Shown here: one piece after another, positions 1 to 10,554 of the stretch
Position numbering within the stretch: the first letter of the stretch is position 1
Layout of the letters: the number at the start of each line of letters is the position of its first letter
Source of the DNA: Piliocolobus tephrosceles
Lineage: Eukaryota > Chordata > Mammalia > Primates > Cercopithecidae
NCBI RefSeq assembly: GCF_002776525.5
Contig: NC_045441.1
Span: 85,579,215-85,643,214, forward strand
Length of the DNA: 64,000 nt
Direction of reading: 5' to 3'
Translations under genes and position numbers: made by a program
The notes under the pieces: model-generated
What the model saw: the letters and a program-made list of their open reading frames with translations, nothing else
Database searches by the model: none
Told to the model about the DNA's origin: nothing

Positions 1-135
1 AGTCTACATTTCACTTGAACTCAGTTTTCTCATCTGCAAAATGTGATTAATTCCTGTGCTGCTTCTCTCAAATGCGTTGAGGATAGACATACAATTTGAG
101 TGTTTTTAAAGAATTAGAAAGTGCTCTGCAGTGTA
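1..135 (-). repeat. MIR SINE fragment (cut by window start)
   Basis: The stretch 'ctcagttttctcatctgcaa' near base 20 is the antisense of the conserved MIR core ('ttacagatgaggaaactgag'). It is followed by degraded 'gttgaggat' and 'gtgctctgcagtg' tail motifs in the right order. The element is old and diverged. Confidence 0.5.
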
Positions 136-334
136 TTATAACTTTATATGAACTAATAATGTGAATATTGAAGTCTTTATGGTAAAACGGTACTTAGTCT
201 CATTATAAAAGGCTTCTTTTTGTTTGTGAAAGACAGTGTTGTGTATTAAAACAAATTGGTAGACAGCTTTATTTGATCTTTCATCCACTTGTTGTATGAA
301 CTAGTAGCTCCTTTACATGGTGTTTTTATTTATA

Positions 335-415
335 AGTTTAGGACAATAGTACTCACGTTACAGAGTTGTTATGAGAACCAAATGAGTGCCTGTAAATAGA
401 GCACTGAAAAATTTA
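335..415 (-). repeat. MIR-like fragment
   Basis: The series 'gttgttatgagaaccaaatg' then 'gcctgtaaatagagcactg' matches the antisense MIR tail (gttgtgaggattaaatgag...). It is short, so this is a tentative call; it could be a second part of the preceding MIR. Confidence 0.35.
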
Positions 416-1919
416 ATTGATATATTTAAAAAACTTGCTGGTCAGATCATTCCAGTATTTTTAACTGTTTGCATGCATATTAGCAAATATTTAACAATGG
501 AGATAAGGGAGTAGACAAACTTAATAATGAAGAATTAGAAATCACAGTCAATTGGAGGTTAGATAAAGCTTCTTAGAAAGTATAATGCCAACAAGTGGGA
601 TTTTTTTTTGGTCTGACTTCAAAAATTTCTACTTGATGTTACAAATTCCATGTGAGGTCTAGAACAAATGTGTTGCATAGAGCGTTTACTTGTACTAAGG
701 AGTGTGGAGATCTACAGCAGGTATATCTGCTGTTGATAAGTGAGGACTGAAGGCTGAAGTAGCAGGATAACAGCAAAGAAGATCCTGTCATCATTAACCA
801 CATCCAGTCACTCTTTCCCATTCCAGTTATTTTAAGATAGTCTCTTCAAAAGCATGGTCTCTTGTGGATTAAGTTTAACTATCACATTTAAACTTTTATC
901 CAGCTTCATATGCAAATAAAGACTATTCTCCTTGCTCCATTTATTGCCTTCCCTCCAACCATTTTAACAAAATGTGTGAGACCATTACTAATAGTAATAA
1001 TGACAAACCTTCACACATTTGAAGTTTGAGAAAAGAGTTTTTACAATATTTACATATTATTCTCTACCAAGTATAGTGGAAAAAATTGGGGTGTGTGTAT
1101 AAAAGAAAAAATTGTGACTTCATTTGACTAAGCTGGTATATGTGATGAAGGGGGAATGAGGAGGAGGAGTGGACTACGGAAGTGGAAATGAAAATAAAAA
1201 TGATAGGCCAGAGAAAGATACAGGAAAATAGGACAAGTGTAATAAGAGTTTCATCAGGTTTCTAAAACTAGCAGGGAATGGAAATACATCTGTCTGTGCA
1301 TATGTTTGTGAAGGACATTTATGTTGTCAGAGGCCTTTGCTTGGTTTAAGGCTGCATACTGAGAGACTTCCTGTGTGACATTTATGGGAATACGAGGATA
1401 TTTTTCTTTACGAGTAAATATTTGGATTATCTAACCCTAACATGTCTGAAGAGATTAGTGGCTTATGACTAATTCTATGTTATTGAAGGGCAGAAATAGG
1501 GAAGAGAGATGGTATCCAGAAGTAATCTCCAAATTTCATTTTAACCTATAGTTTCAAATGGCAGAATTGCTAATAAGTAGCAGAACTGATGGACTGAGTG
1601 TCGCCTAATACAGCTCCCAGAAAAGGAAGTAATTCAATAATGAATGGCCAAAATCAGCAGTGGGGATGATGGAGGGTTCAAAAGGGCTTAGAACAATATG
1701 CATTGTATATTTATTGATGCTTAACTGACTTTCGACCCACTCTTTTTTCAATCTTGGACAGTTAGAAGTAGAGGAAAATACCTTCCCACTGTCTCAGGAC
1801 TAAATATGGATCCTTATAACATATCAAGTATCCTTTGGAGTCCCCAATCTGATGTCCTTGTTTCCCCCTACTTTCTTTGGCTACTTTCCTAAATAAGTAC
1901 AGTCTCAGTAAAACTGGAT
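416..1919. other. No recognised feature
   Basis: AT-rich single-copy-looking DNA. The 60-codon frame on the minus strand at 639-821 has no domain, no recognisable family and no promoter or splice context. A purine-rich run (aggaggagg) lies near 1160. I see no gene or repeat that I can name. Confidence 0.5.
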
Positions 1920-2290
1920 ACTCCCTGTAAGGAAAATAGATGCCCTGCAGTCAAGAATAGGCCAAGGCAGACATCTAGTTCAGCTTGACTCAGTGAGTTT
2001 GGAGTACAGGCACACAGCTCCGCTCATTATGTAACCATGCCACTTGAGGCGTATTAGACGATCACCCATGTGAGCTCGTGCTTGACTCGGAGCCACTGTT
2101 GTAGGTAAACGGTATAATTACTCTGCTAACACTGTACATACAGCTTGTGCCCAGGCTTTTGTCTGGGTTTACTCACACCTAGGCTCGCTTGTGCCCAGAG
2201 AGAGGGTAAAGTCATGTCGAAACTGTCTACGATTCGAGTGTTTTTCCAGCTATCTGCCACTCACCCACTAACTCCCCCTAGACCTCAGTT
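1920..2290. other. CpG-dense unassigned segment
   Basis: Between 2021 and 2236 there are ten CpG dinucleotides in about 215 bases, several times denser than the flanking DNA. It contains no Alu and no family I can name. The mixed composition resembles an LTR or an old retroviral piece, but I see no clear TG...CA ends or polyadenylation motif that would prove it. The 65-codon plus-strand frame at 2145-2342 overlaps it and shows no known domain. Confidence 0.4.
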
Positions 2291-2339
2291 AGAACCTGAA
2301 GCATCTTTGCTTCATCAAAAATCTTTTTCCCTGTCCTTA

Positions 2340-2470
2340 TAAGTCTTCCTACTCCTTGAAGACTCAAATCAACTCTTATCTTCTCCATGAAGTCCTCTTA
2401 TACTTCAACATTTGTCCTCTCTTAAATTTTGGAGTTGGCTCATCCCTTTTGGAGTTACAGTTATTCCCAA
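2340..2470 (+). repeat. LINE-2 3' region fragment
   Basis: The words 'gactcaaatcaactcttatc', 'cttctccatgaagtcctc' follow the order of the L2 3' region (gactcagctcaaatgtcacctcc...atgaagccttcc). Diverged, with soft boundaries. The L2-like composition may resume after the Alu at 2905. Confidence 0.4.
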
Positions 2471-2610
2471 TCTTCATGCCCAGTCCTCCTGGTTCTTTCA
2501 GGAAGGAAGAATGACAAGAGCCTCAAACCCATAATTTCCTGAGTCTAAGCTCAGCCCTTCTTTCATCAGTGGGAATCCAGTAGTCTAGGGAGAGCTTCTA
2601 CATCTCAGCC

Positions 2611-2904
2611 TTTTTTCTTTTTTGAGATGGAGTCTTGCTCTATAGCCCAAGCTGGAGTGCAGTGGTGTGATCTAGACTCACTGCAAGTTCCACCTCCTGG
2701 GTTCACGCCATTCTCCTGCCTAAGCCTCCCTAGTAGCTGGGATTACAGGCACCCACCACCACACCTGGCTAATTTTTTGTATTCTTAGTAGAGACAGGGT
2801 TTCACCGTGTTAGCCAGGATGGTCTCAATCTCCTGACCTAGTGCTCTGCCCTCCTCAGCCTCCCAAAATGGTGGGATTACAGTCGTGAGCCCCCACGCCC
2901 AGCC
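2611..2904 (-). mobile_element. Alu (AluSc/Y-like), full length
   Basis: Antisense dimeric Alu: poly-T head at 2611, 'gagatggagtcttgctct', 'gttcacgccattctcctgcc', 'gggattacaggc' and terminal 'cacgcccagcc'. Flanking target duplications are 'tctcagcctttttt' (2603-2616, running into the tail) and 'cctcagcctttttt' (2906-2919). The 'gttcacgcc' and 'gttagccaggatggtctca' variants favour the Sc/Y group. Confidence 0.95.
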
Positions 2905-3194
2905 ACCTCAGCCTTTTTTATGTCCCCATCACTTCTTCCCCCACAGTGTCCCTGTTTATATATAACACTTTTCTGCCTCAGTTTTACTGCTTAGAATTTT
3001 TACTTTCCTGCTGGGTTTGTATTCCAACACTATGTTTGGAGTCTGTAGAACTGATCTCGATCATGTCAGTCCCCTGGTCTTGTTGAGTGCAGTGCTAAAT
3101 GTATTTTTGGCTATCTCTCTATTCTTCTGTGAAATAAATGATCTTCCAGAATTATTTTCCACTTAACTTTAATTCCTAGTCTCCAGCTATCACT

Positions 3195-3375
3195 TATTCC
3201 TCCATTTGCTACCCGTATGACCACTGGAAAGTTATTGGATCTTTTTAAGCCTTACGTTCCTTGTGTGGAAATTGGCATAGTGTTAATATCTAGTCCATAG
3301 GACTGTTGTGAAGATGCACTTAATCCTTGGAACATTGCTTGCCACATAGTAAGTGCTCAAAAATATTAGTTATTT
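3195..3375 (-). repeat. MIR SINE fragment
   Basis: The order 'tatgaccactggaaagttat', 'gactgttgtgaagatgcact', 'ttgccacatagtaagtgctc' matches the antisense MIR body (tgtgaccttgggcaagtt... gttgtgaggat... cctggcacatagtaagcgctc). Confidence 0.5.
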
Positions 3376-3689
3376 TATGTTTTTGTTCTTAACACCATTA
3401 TTACATGTTGTATTGGTTGAACTGTAGTCTCTGAACTAAAATCTCTGCTTGAATCATATCTGAACTTGCTATACTGCTTTTGAACACTAACAACTGCCTC
3501 TATAACCAGGTTCATTTTCCAGCCCCCACTCTAATCTGTCTGAGACTTTTCCTCTGCTCTACCTTGGATCTGCCTCTTACTTGTATGTGTTTGAGTCCTG
3601 ACAATATAGGCCTTTGATATTTCTGTTTTTAAAACACTTAGTACACATTGTGTTAAACTTACTTGTTCTTTCTCTTCTGCTAACTCATA

Positions 3690-3785
3690 TGCTTTTTATA
3701 GCCAGAGACCTTGTCATTTATACTCTTGTGTTTCCAAATATTTCTTAAAAGTGGAAGGCTCTTAATACATATATTTTGAATAACC
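3690..3785 (+). repeat. LINE-2 3' end fragment
   Basis: 'agccagagaccttgtcattt', 'gtgtttccaaatatttc', and 'ctcttaatacatatattttg' resemble the L2 3' terminus (gagggcagggactgtgtct...ctcaataaatgttt). Weakly preserved. Confidence 0.35.
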
Positions 3786-3952
3786 AAAAGATAGTCCGTG
3801 TAGAATATAATTCACATCTATAAAATTTAACACCTCAGTGTTTCAAGTCAAAGTAGCTATTAGAAATAAACGTTTTTGTTTCTACTTCTAGGTTCATTCA
3901 GTATTTATAAATGACCAATCCTCAATACTTTAGAAAAATAGGGTTAAATTAA

Positions 3953-4060
3953 GCTCAACAAATATATATTATTTCCTATAAGCTAGTCATTGTATTAGGC
4001 TTGCATGATAAAAAATAAAAAGCAGACTCAGTCACTAACCTTGGTCATTTAAGATTAAAA
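3953..4060 (-). repeat. LINE-2 3' end fragment
   Basis: 'ctcaacaaatatatattatt', 'cattgtattaggcttg', and 'gataaaaaataaaaagcaga' follow the antisense L2 3' end (caacaaatatttattgagc...gtgctaggc...gatgaataagacaca). It probably belongs with the L2 body at about 4500-5100. Confidence 0.45.
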
Positions 4061-4489
4061 AATATTAAGATGTGGGTTCAGACTCTTAGACGTGCTCATT
4101 CAGTCAGTCATTGTCATTTATTAGTTACTTGAATACCATTATGTTCCTTATGGGGCAGCTGAAGAATTATTCCTGGAACATGACACAGGTAACTATCAAG
4201 ATGTTTGCATTCTAGCATACATGATGCTGTTACCCTTTACGCTCTCAAACGTATTTTCCGCACATTCAAAAATCCTAGGAGGTATAGAGAACCCAATTTG
4301 ACAATATTTTCAAATAATACAATTAAGAATTAAAGGGATAATTTGTCCAAGATCGTATGAGAAGGCAAATCTCTGTAACACCAAATAATCAGGCAGTATA
4401 TTAGGTTAAACCATGTAAAATTAGCTTTTTTATTCATTAAAACTGGTTGAATATTGTTATTTTCATATGGTTTAATAAAAACAAGGTCT

Positions 4490-5100
4490 ATGTAGTTTCA
4501 CAGGGACATGGAAAGGATCATGGAGGTAGAATTTAATGCCATTTAATGTGAAGAATCAAGATAATTTGGTAAAGAATCAAGATAATTTTGTGTAATGACT
4601 AGGGAGAGAGAAAAATCAAAGATGATTCCTAGGATTTAAACCCAGATGACTAAAAGAGCTACTAAAGAAAGTGGAAAGTTAGGAGGAGGAGCTTATTTGA
4701 GAAAGGAAAGGTAATATGATTAATTCAGTAGTAGAATTTGAGCAGCCAATATTCAATTAAAAGAATCCAAAAGGTAGCTGGAGATATGGGTCATAGCTCT
4801 ACAGAGGTTAGGAAGGGAGTCAAGCTTGTAATGATTGAAATCATAGCACTAATTGAGCTCATTGAGAAAGGTGGTATTTTACAATGGCAGCCAAGGATAG
4901 AAACTTAAGAATGCCTTGATTTGAGGGAAACATACAGAAAACACAGCCAGGCTAGGAGGCAGATCAGGGACATTCAAAAAAGGGTCCTCATAGAAACAGG
5001 TTTCTCAAGATATAGTGATAGCTGACCCTATTAAATTGTCTTAGCAGATGCAGTGAAAACGAGGGAAGAGAAAATGCCATTTTGTGAATATTTGGCAAGT
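4490..5100 (-). repeat. LINE-2 body fragment
   Basis: 'aaagatgattcctaggattt' and 'agctggagatatgggtcata' echo the antisense L2 body (gatgactcccaggtttctgg; gctggagatatagatttggg). 'cattgagaaaggtggtattt' and 'agggtcctcatagaaacagg' fit the same orientation. There are many substitutions and no usable reading frame. Confidence 0.45.
4551..4592. repeat. 21-bp tandem duplication
   Basis: Two adjacent copies of 'aagaatcaagataatttggt' start at 4551 and 4572. The second differs by one base (ttttgt for ttggt). This is a small local duplication inside old L2 DNA. Confidence 0.8.
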
Positions 5101-5477
5101 AGAAGATTAGAAGTGACCCTTGAAGTTTCCTTTCCCCTGTGTATTAGTTGCAGTGGGAAACATAATGCTAAGGTTTAGAAAATAAATGGTGAAAGAGTTA
5201 AAACGAGGAATGTAGGTTAGCATGCAAAATGGCCTGTTTTTAAGATCTAGGAGACTAAAACTGTTGGAAGAAAGTTGGTCTGACCAATACTTGTTATTAT
5301 TTTGGAAGTTAATTTGTGAATATGTTTCTGAAAAGCTACTTTTCCTTATGAACGTGCACAAAATAAATGAAGTAACAGGTTCAATGCTGGAAAAATGAGC
5401 TCCTAAGAAGTCAACTGCCGGGCCATCCCTTTCTAGTGAAGCCCTGTATACCTCTTAATAGCTTTCCTCTATGGCTA
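5101..5477. other. No recognised feature
   Basis: Single-copy-looking DNA before the Alu pair. An 84-codon minus-strand frame (5107-5361) has no recognisable domain. Confidence 0.5.
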
Positions 5478-5488
5478 TGAGTTATGCC

Positions 5489-5787
5489 TTTTTTTTTTTT
5501 TTTGTGAGATGGAGTTTCACTGTTGACACCCAGGCTGGAGTGCAATGGCACAATCTTGGCTCACTGCAACTTCTGCCTCCTGGGTTCAAGTGATTCTCCT
5601 GTCTCAGCCTTCTGAGTAGCTGAGATTATAGGCATGTGGCACCATGTCCAGCTAATTTTTATATTTTCAGTAGAGGTGGGGTTTCACCATGTTGGCCAGG
5701 CTGGTCTCGAACTCCTGACCTCAAGTGATCTGCTTGCCTCATCCTCCCAAAGTGCTGGGATTACAGGTGTGAGCCACTGTGCCCGGT
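5489..5787 (-). mobile_element. Alu (AluS-like), first of a tandem pair
   Basis: Antisense Alu from the poly-T at 5489 to 'gtgcccggt' at 5787. Variants 'gttcaagtgattctcctg' and 'catgttggccaggctggtct' are AluS type. It is bounded by 'tgagttatgcc' (5478-5488) and 'tgagttatggc' (5788-5798). The open frame at 5634-5930 is Alu sequence read through both copies and is not a gene. Confidence 0.95.
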
Positions 5788-5799
5788 TGAGTTATGGCA

Positions 5800-6083
5800 T
5801 TTTTTTTTTTTTTTCTGAGACAGGGTTTCGCTCTTTTTGCCTAGGCTGGAGTGCAATGGTGCGATCGTGGTTCACTGCAACCTCAGCCTCCTGGGTTCAA
5901 GTGATTCTCCTGCCTCAGCCTCCCAAGTAGCCTGCCACCACACCCGGCTAATTTTTTGTATTTTTAGTAGAGATAGCATTTCACTATGTTGGCCAGGATG
6001 GTCTTGATCTCTTGACCTCGTGATCTGCCCGCCTTGGCCTCCCAAAATGCTGGGGTTACAGGCATGAGCCACCGTACCCGACC
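5800..6083 (-). mobile_element. Alu (AluS-like), second of a tandem pair
   Basis: Antisense Alu immediately after the previous one. It lacks about 14 bases that normally separate 'cccaagtag' from 'cctgccaccacacccggc' (the 'ctgggattacagg' word). The left target duplicate is 'gagttatggca' (5789-5799), shared with the first Alu. The right one is 'gagttagc' at 6084-6091, so the same target word occurs three times. Confidence 0.95.
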
Positions 6084-6089
6084 GAGTTA

Positions 6090-6520
6090 GCTATTTTGAA
6101 TAGCAATGTAGATATGCTGGATTATTGAAAGAATACAATTAATCCTTTATGATCAAAGCAATGAGAGAAATATGGGACTTTTTTCTGTGTGATTTGTAAA
6201 TTATTTGTTACTCTATAGTAACATACAAATAATTCAGGTTCTGTTAGAAAAGGTTATATATGTACATATATAATCATACACATATTAATTTTCTTTAAAT
6301 TACAACCAATACATAAGTCATAATTCCTTTATTGCTAATGAAAAATGGTGAACTTAACAATTTAGAAATCTTAGTTTTTCTCCATGTTAGTAAAAAATGT
6401 GTTTGGAATCAGAAGCATAAACTAACATTTTGTTCAAAAATATTTTTCTGCTATTAATAGGACAGTGTCACTTCTGTGGTGAATAATATGTAGCACAATA
6501 ATACTCTCTTAAAAAAATGG
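6090..6520. other. AT-rich DNA, no recognised feature
   Basis: Contains a (TA)-rich patch around 6252-6290 ('tatatatgtacatatataat'). No gene or nameable repeat. Confidence 0.5.
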
Positions 6521-6524
6521 AACA

Positions 6525-6735
6525 CGTTATACACCAGGCACTATTCTAAGAGTGTTAGATTAGATATATTCACTTTATCCTTCCAACATCCTCATGCAGT
6601 AAACACTATCATCATCACTTTACAGATGACAAAGATAAGAAGAGATTACTTTGCTATAGTCAGGAGAGCTGCAATTTGAACAGACAGTCCAGCTTGGGAA
6701 TCCTTCTCTTAACCATTGCACCCTGCTACATCTAA
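6525..6735 (+). repeat. MIR SINE
   Basis: Sense MIR: 'caccaggcactattctaaga', 'actttatccttccaacatcc', 'actatcatcatcactttaca', 'gatgacaaagataagaagag', then 'gaacagacagtccagc'. Order and spacing match the family. Confidence 0.65.
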
Positions 6736-6739
6736 GGGT

Positions 6740-7905
6740 CATCAGCATTCTTCAACTTAAAAAAAAATCTGCTTGAAATTATCTCACAACAGGAAGCTAA
6801 TCAGAAGTGATTTGGGGTGACTGCATCTGGACTCACTCTATAAAGGTGGAACCAGAGTAGACAAAAGAGTGCCACCTTCTTTGGGGATAAATTCACCATG
6901 TCAAGTGTAAACTCCTTATCTTGGAAGGTGCTTTTTTTATACTAGGAGAAGTTGGTATATCAATAACAACTCCCCTGGAAATAAAGGAATTAAGTTTCTC
7001 TGGACCCTGTGTATCACTACAAGCCCTGTAATGACAATTGTGTATTTCTTACTACTGCATTACACTGTGGGAGGCTTCAACTTCATTGCAGTTACTTTAC
7101 CAGTTTCATTACCTGCTCACTAGCTAAATGATAAAATCCCAACCAACATATCAGATATGGACATAGATGCCCTGCTCTGTGTGTGGCAAATGAAGGACAG
7201 TAAATATATGGGGAAAGTCACACCTGAGTACTCCAAAGTGGTAGGACAAGCAGAAGCCTGTCAAGAGGAGGGAAGATGATGAGGTGAAGGGCAGTTACTC
7301 AGTTGTAGGGCACCATGCCAGGACTTTGGAAGACTTCAGATCTGATACCTGATTTGCCTGGTTTAATTCATTGATTTACTTAACAGCCCCATTGCCTGGA
7401 GAAGGAAGGGATGAAGCTGAGCTGACTATAGTTTACTAAGTTCTTAAGACAGTCAAGCTTGTTAAAACTTTCTAGGAGACTAAGAAAATGATGGGTCGAA
7501 ACTATGAATAGTTCAAATATATCTGACTTTGATGAATGTGTTTCTGTATATTCCATAGGATATGCCCCTCTGCCACATATACTGTCGTTGATAGTCTGTG
7601 GTTTACAAGATGAAGTGGGACTGTTAATGCTCCTGCCAATTACATTGTTGTCTTAATTCTAGGTCCCTAGAGGATAGAGTCTAGGCTCCTGTGCATGCTA
7701 TTGTACAGCATCTGTTGTAAGAGACTAAGCAATGGGGGAGACAGGCATGGAGCTGAGCCTTGTATTAATGTGGTAATAAAAAGTAGAGAGTACATGGAGG
7801 GATATTCATAGGAAAAAAATGGTCTTTTTTGAGCCAATATAAATTATCTACAGAATATAATATACTATTTAGCGACAATACACTTTATTCTAAATATTCC
7901 ACCTC
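6740..7905. other. No recognised feature
   Basis: About 1.2 kb without a repeat I can name. Composition is less AT-biased than its surroundings between about 7140 and 7760, and it reads like degraded older sequence. No frame longer than about 60 codons, so a retrogene is not supported. Confidence 0.45.
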
Positions 7906-7918
7906 TTGATGTTTAGCT

Positions 7919-8136
7919 CATGGGTTGGCAAACTTTCTGTAATGGGTCAAATAATAAATATTCTAAGTTTTGTAGGCCATATGGTTTCTGTATCAACTAC
8001 TCAACTCTGGCCTAGTAGTATGAAAGCTGCCATTGAAAACACACAAAGGAGTGTAGCTGTGTTCCATTACAAGTTTGTGTACAAAAGCAGATGGCGGACC
8101 AGATTTGGTACAAAAGCCAAAGTTTATGGACTCCTG
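7919..8136 (+). mobile_element. Nonautonomous hAT DNA transposon (MER3/MER33-like, subfamily not assigned)
   Basis: About 218 bp. The ends form imperfect terminal inverted repeats: 'catgggttggcaaacttt' at 7919 and, read on the other strand from 8136, 'caggagtccataaactttgg'. The element is flanked by an 8-bp target duplication with one mismatch, 'gtttagct' (7911-7918) and 'gtttagtt' (8137-8144); 8 bp is the hAT hallmark. Internal words such as 'ttttgtaggccatatggttt' and 'caactactcaactctggcc' match an abundant mammalian hAT MITE. It encodes no transposase. Two small frames (7906-8142 and 7993-8196) are shadows of it. Confidence 0.8.
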
Positions 8137-8254
8137 GTTTAGTTCATACACATTTACACTCATACATATGGGGACTGAAAAACCGTAAGTTCTCACTGAA
8201 TCTTCTTTCTTAAAATATTTCTCACTTGATCTGACTTCTGATTTGACTTCAGAT

Positions 8255-8725
8255 TCTCATTCATATAATAAACATCTACTTGGCCAGTGCTATAATCTGT
8301 CAAGCATTTTACTAAACACACAAGGATAAAGACAAAAAAGGGTTTCTGCCCTCAAGAAATTTACTGGCTAGTGAAGAAGATGAGTATATATGATAAATAC
8401 AAATGTTCTGTACTATGTGCCAGAAGAGCTTTATGCTCAGCTATAATAGGCTGACAGAAACAGAGACTTAGTCACTAATTCCCCTTTCTGAGAAAGAGAT
8501 AACTGAAGGGCGTCTTCAAGAACTTTTGGGATTTGGGAGTTAACCAGAGGAAAACAGTAGATGGAACATACACGAATGGGGCTGGGGTGGGGGAACTGGG
8601 AGAGGAGCTACGGCTAGGGACTAGACCATAATGGACTTTGTATGTCTTTCTAAAGAGCTTGCTTTTCTCCTGAGGGATAGGGTCATATTTGGTTAAAATG
8701 ACATTTCTTCCATTAAGATCTTCCA
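8255..8725 (-). repeat. LINE-2 3' region
   Basis: Antisense L2 3' end: 'tcattcatataataaacatc', 'gtcaagcattttactaaaca', 'ctgccctcaagaaatttact', 'ggctagtgaag', and further in 'gaccataatggactttgtat' and 'cctgagggatagggtcatat'. These words fall in the L2 order. The 83-codon minus-strand frame 8475-8726 lies on the L2 sense strand and is a decayed remnant. Confidence 0.6.
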
Positions 8726-8739
8726 CAAATTTCCTATGA

Positions 8740-8905
8740 ATCTGTTGTCTCTTTTTGTGCTATATCATCTTCTGCCTTGTGTTGTAGTTATCTTGTATTT
8801 ATCTTCCTCCTGCCCATTTTATTTAATTTCCCTAGGAAAGAGAACTGTGTCTTATTCTAACTTGAATTGTCTCCTAATCTGTAGTTTCTATCCCTGGCTG
8901 GGTCT
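8740..8905 (+). repeat. Possible LINE-2 3' fragment
   Basis: 'cattttatttaatttcccta' and 'gagaactgtgtcttattcta' resemble the sense L2 3' UTR (gggcagggactgtgtcttatt). Weak. Confidence 0.3.
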
Positions 8906-9191
8906 TGGGACCTTGCTTATTACTTGTATTTGATTCCCACTCGGATCTTTTCTCCCCCTGCCTCTATCCTGGCTGCAACGTCAAAGTTGTCCATTTCACA
9001 CTTGTTCCTTATTTCCAGTACTGAGACCTCTCCTGACAGATAGTTACTACTCTTGAATGATGGAGATTGACCAGTTCTGTTAAGAATAGTGTTACAAGAG
9101 GAACTGACTACATTAATTGGCAATAGATTCTCAGATTAGGTGAACAGTGAATACAAAGTTAATGGGACTTTGAAGGAATTCTTAGCGCTTT

Positions 9192-9488
9192 GTTTGTTTG
9201 TTTTTTGAGATGGAGTCTCGGTCTGCCACCCAGACTGGAGGTACAGTGGCGCGATCTCAGCTCACTGCAAGCTCTGCCTCCCAGGTTCACGCCATTCTCC
9301 TGCCTCAGCCTCACCAGTAGATGGGTCTACGGGTGCCCGCCACCATGCCTGGCTAATTTCTTGTAGTTTTTAGTAGAGACGAGGTTTTACCAGTTAGCCA
9401 GGATGGTCTCAATCTCCTGACCTCGTGATCCGCCTGCCTCAGCCTTCCAAAGTGCTGGGATTACAGGTGTGAGCCACCGTGCATGGCC
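9192..9488 (-). mobile_element. Alu (AluY-like), full length
   Basis: Antisense Alu starting with '(tttg)n' and 'ttttttgagatggagtctcg', ending 'caccgtgcatggcc'. 'gttcacgccattctcctgcc', 'gttagccaggatggtctcaa' and 'cctcgtgatccgcctgcc' are Y-type. Target duplicates are 'ttagcgcttt' (about 9182-9191) and 'tagtgctttc' (from 9489). Confidence 0.95.
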
Positions 9489-10159
9489 TAGTGCTTTCAT
9501 TTTTAACTCTGTGCTTGAAAAGTAACTTATTTGAGGTGAGGAAAAAGAGTAAAAGGTGGTACTTCTTTGGTGGTGGTCTATATGGCTCTGAGTAATGGAA
9601 ATAAGCTGTTAAAGGTCCAACTGGGGGAAATATGGGGGAAATGGTTAGTGATGGTGGACCAGATTCAGAAAAGAATCTGGAGTGGGAAGGAAGTTGTATG
9701 AGAACACAAAGGACTGAACTGAATTCATGAAACAGTATTGAGCACTAACTCTGAACTATATGATGCAATATAATTTCAATCTAGAAATGAGGATAATCAG
9801 AGTTAGGTCTCTTGCCATCAGGGAGCTTGCCATCATTTCCCCTTATCCAGAGAAATTAGATTGTATTCAGTCTCAGGAAGAAGAGCTGTTGTTTGCTTTA
9901 AAAAATCTCTGTAATGACCACAAGGTCCCATGACTGAAGGAGATAACCTCTGCCCACACTTTGGGGTGAGGGCCAACACCTCGGTGAATATACTTAGTCA
10001 TGATTGTAAACTAAGACCTGCTAAAGATGTTCTTGGACTAAGAGCTAGACATAGATACAATTAGTAAAAAGAGTGACCTCTGGAGGACCCAAGATCCAAG
10101 ATAGTTTTTGCCAGGCAAAGATAGTGAACAATGTCACTCTAGCACAACTATTTGGTAGA
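9489..10159. other. No recognised feature
   Basis: Unassigned DNA with a short duplication 'gggggaaatatgggggaaat' near 9624. No gene seen. Confidence 0.5.
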
Positions 10160-10523
10160 TGCTATGGTCTAAATGTTTGTGACCCCAAAACTCACAGGTT
10201 GAAGCCTAATCCCCAGTGTGATGGTATTTGGAGGTGGGGCCTTTGGGAGGTAATTAGGCCATGAGGGCAGTGTCTTAGAAATGGGATTAGTGTTCTTCTA
10301 AGAAGAGAAAGGAACAGGATCCCTCCCTCTCCCCTTCCTCTTCTTTCCCCTTCCCCCTTCTTCTGCCATGTGAGGACATAACCAGGAGGATGACTCTTAT
10401 AAGGACTTTAATTGACTGGAACCTTATTCTCGGATTCCCCAGTCTTCAGAACCATGAGAAATAAATTTCTGTTGTATAAGCTACCCAGTCTATAGTAATA
10501 CAACAGCCCAAGCCAACTAAGAG
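10160..10523 (+). mobile_element. MLT1-type LTR (ERVL-MaLR), solitary
   Basis: The LTR begins 'tgctatggtctaaatgtttg' and runs through 'atggtatttggaggtggggc', 'aattaggccatgagggcagt', a pyrimidine-rich tract (10319-10362), 'gccatgtgaggacataacc', 'gaaccatgagaaataaattt' and 'ctacccagtctatag', ending 'gccaactaagag'. An AATAAA signal lies at 10460-10465. No internal retroviral sequence follows, so it is a solo LTR. The frames at 10073-10264 (plus) and 10446-10694 (minus) overlap it by chance. Confidence 0.8.
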
Positions 10524-10554
10524 AAAGTTTTCAGTCCAAAAGGAGGAGGAAATT

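Noticed and set aside
5634..5930. 98-codon open frame with protein-like wording
   Set aside because: It is Alu sequence read through two adjacent copies; such Alu frames are common artefacts.
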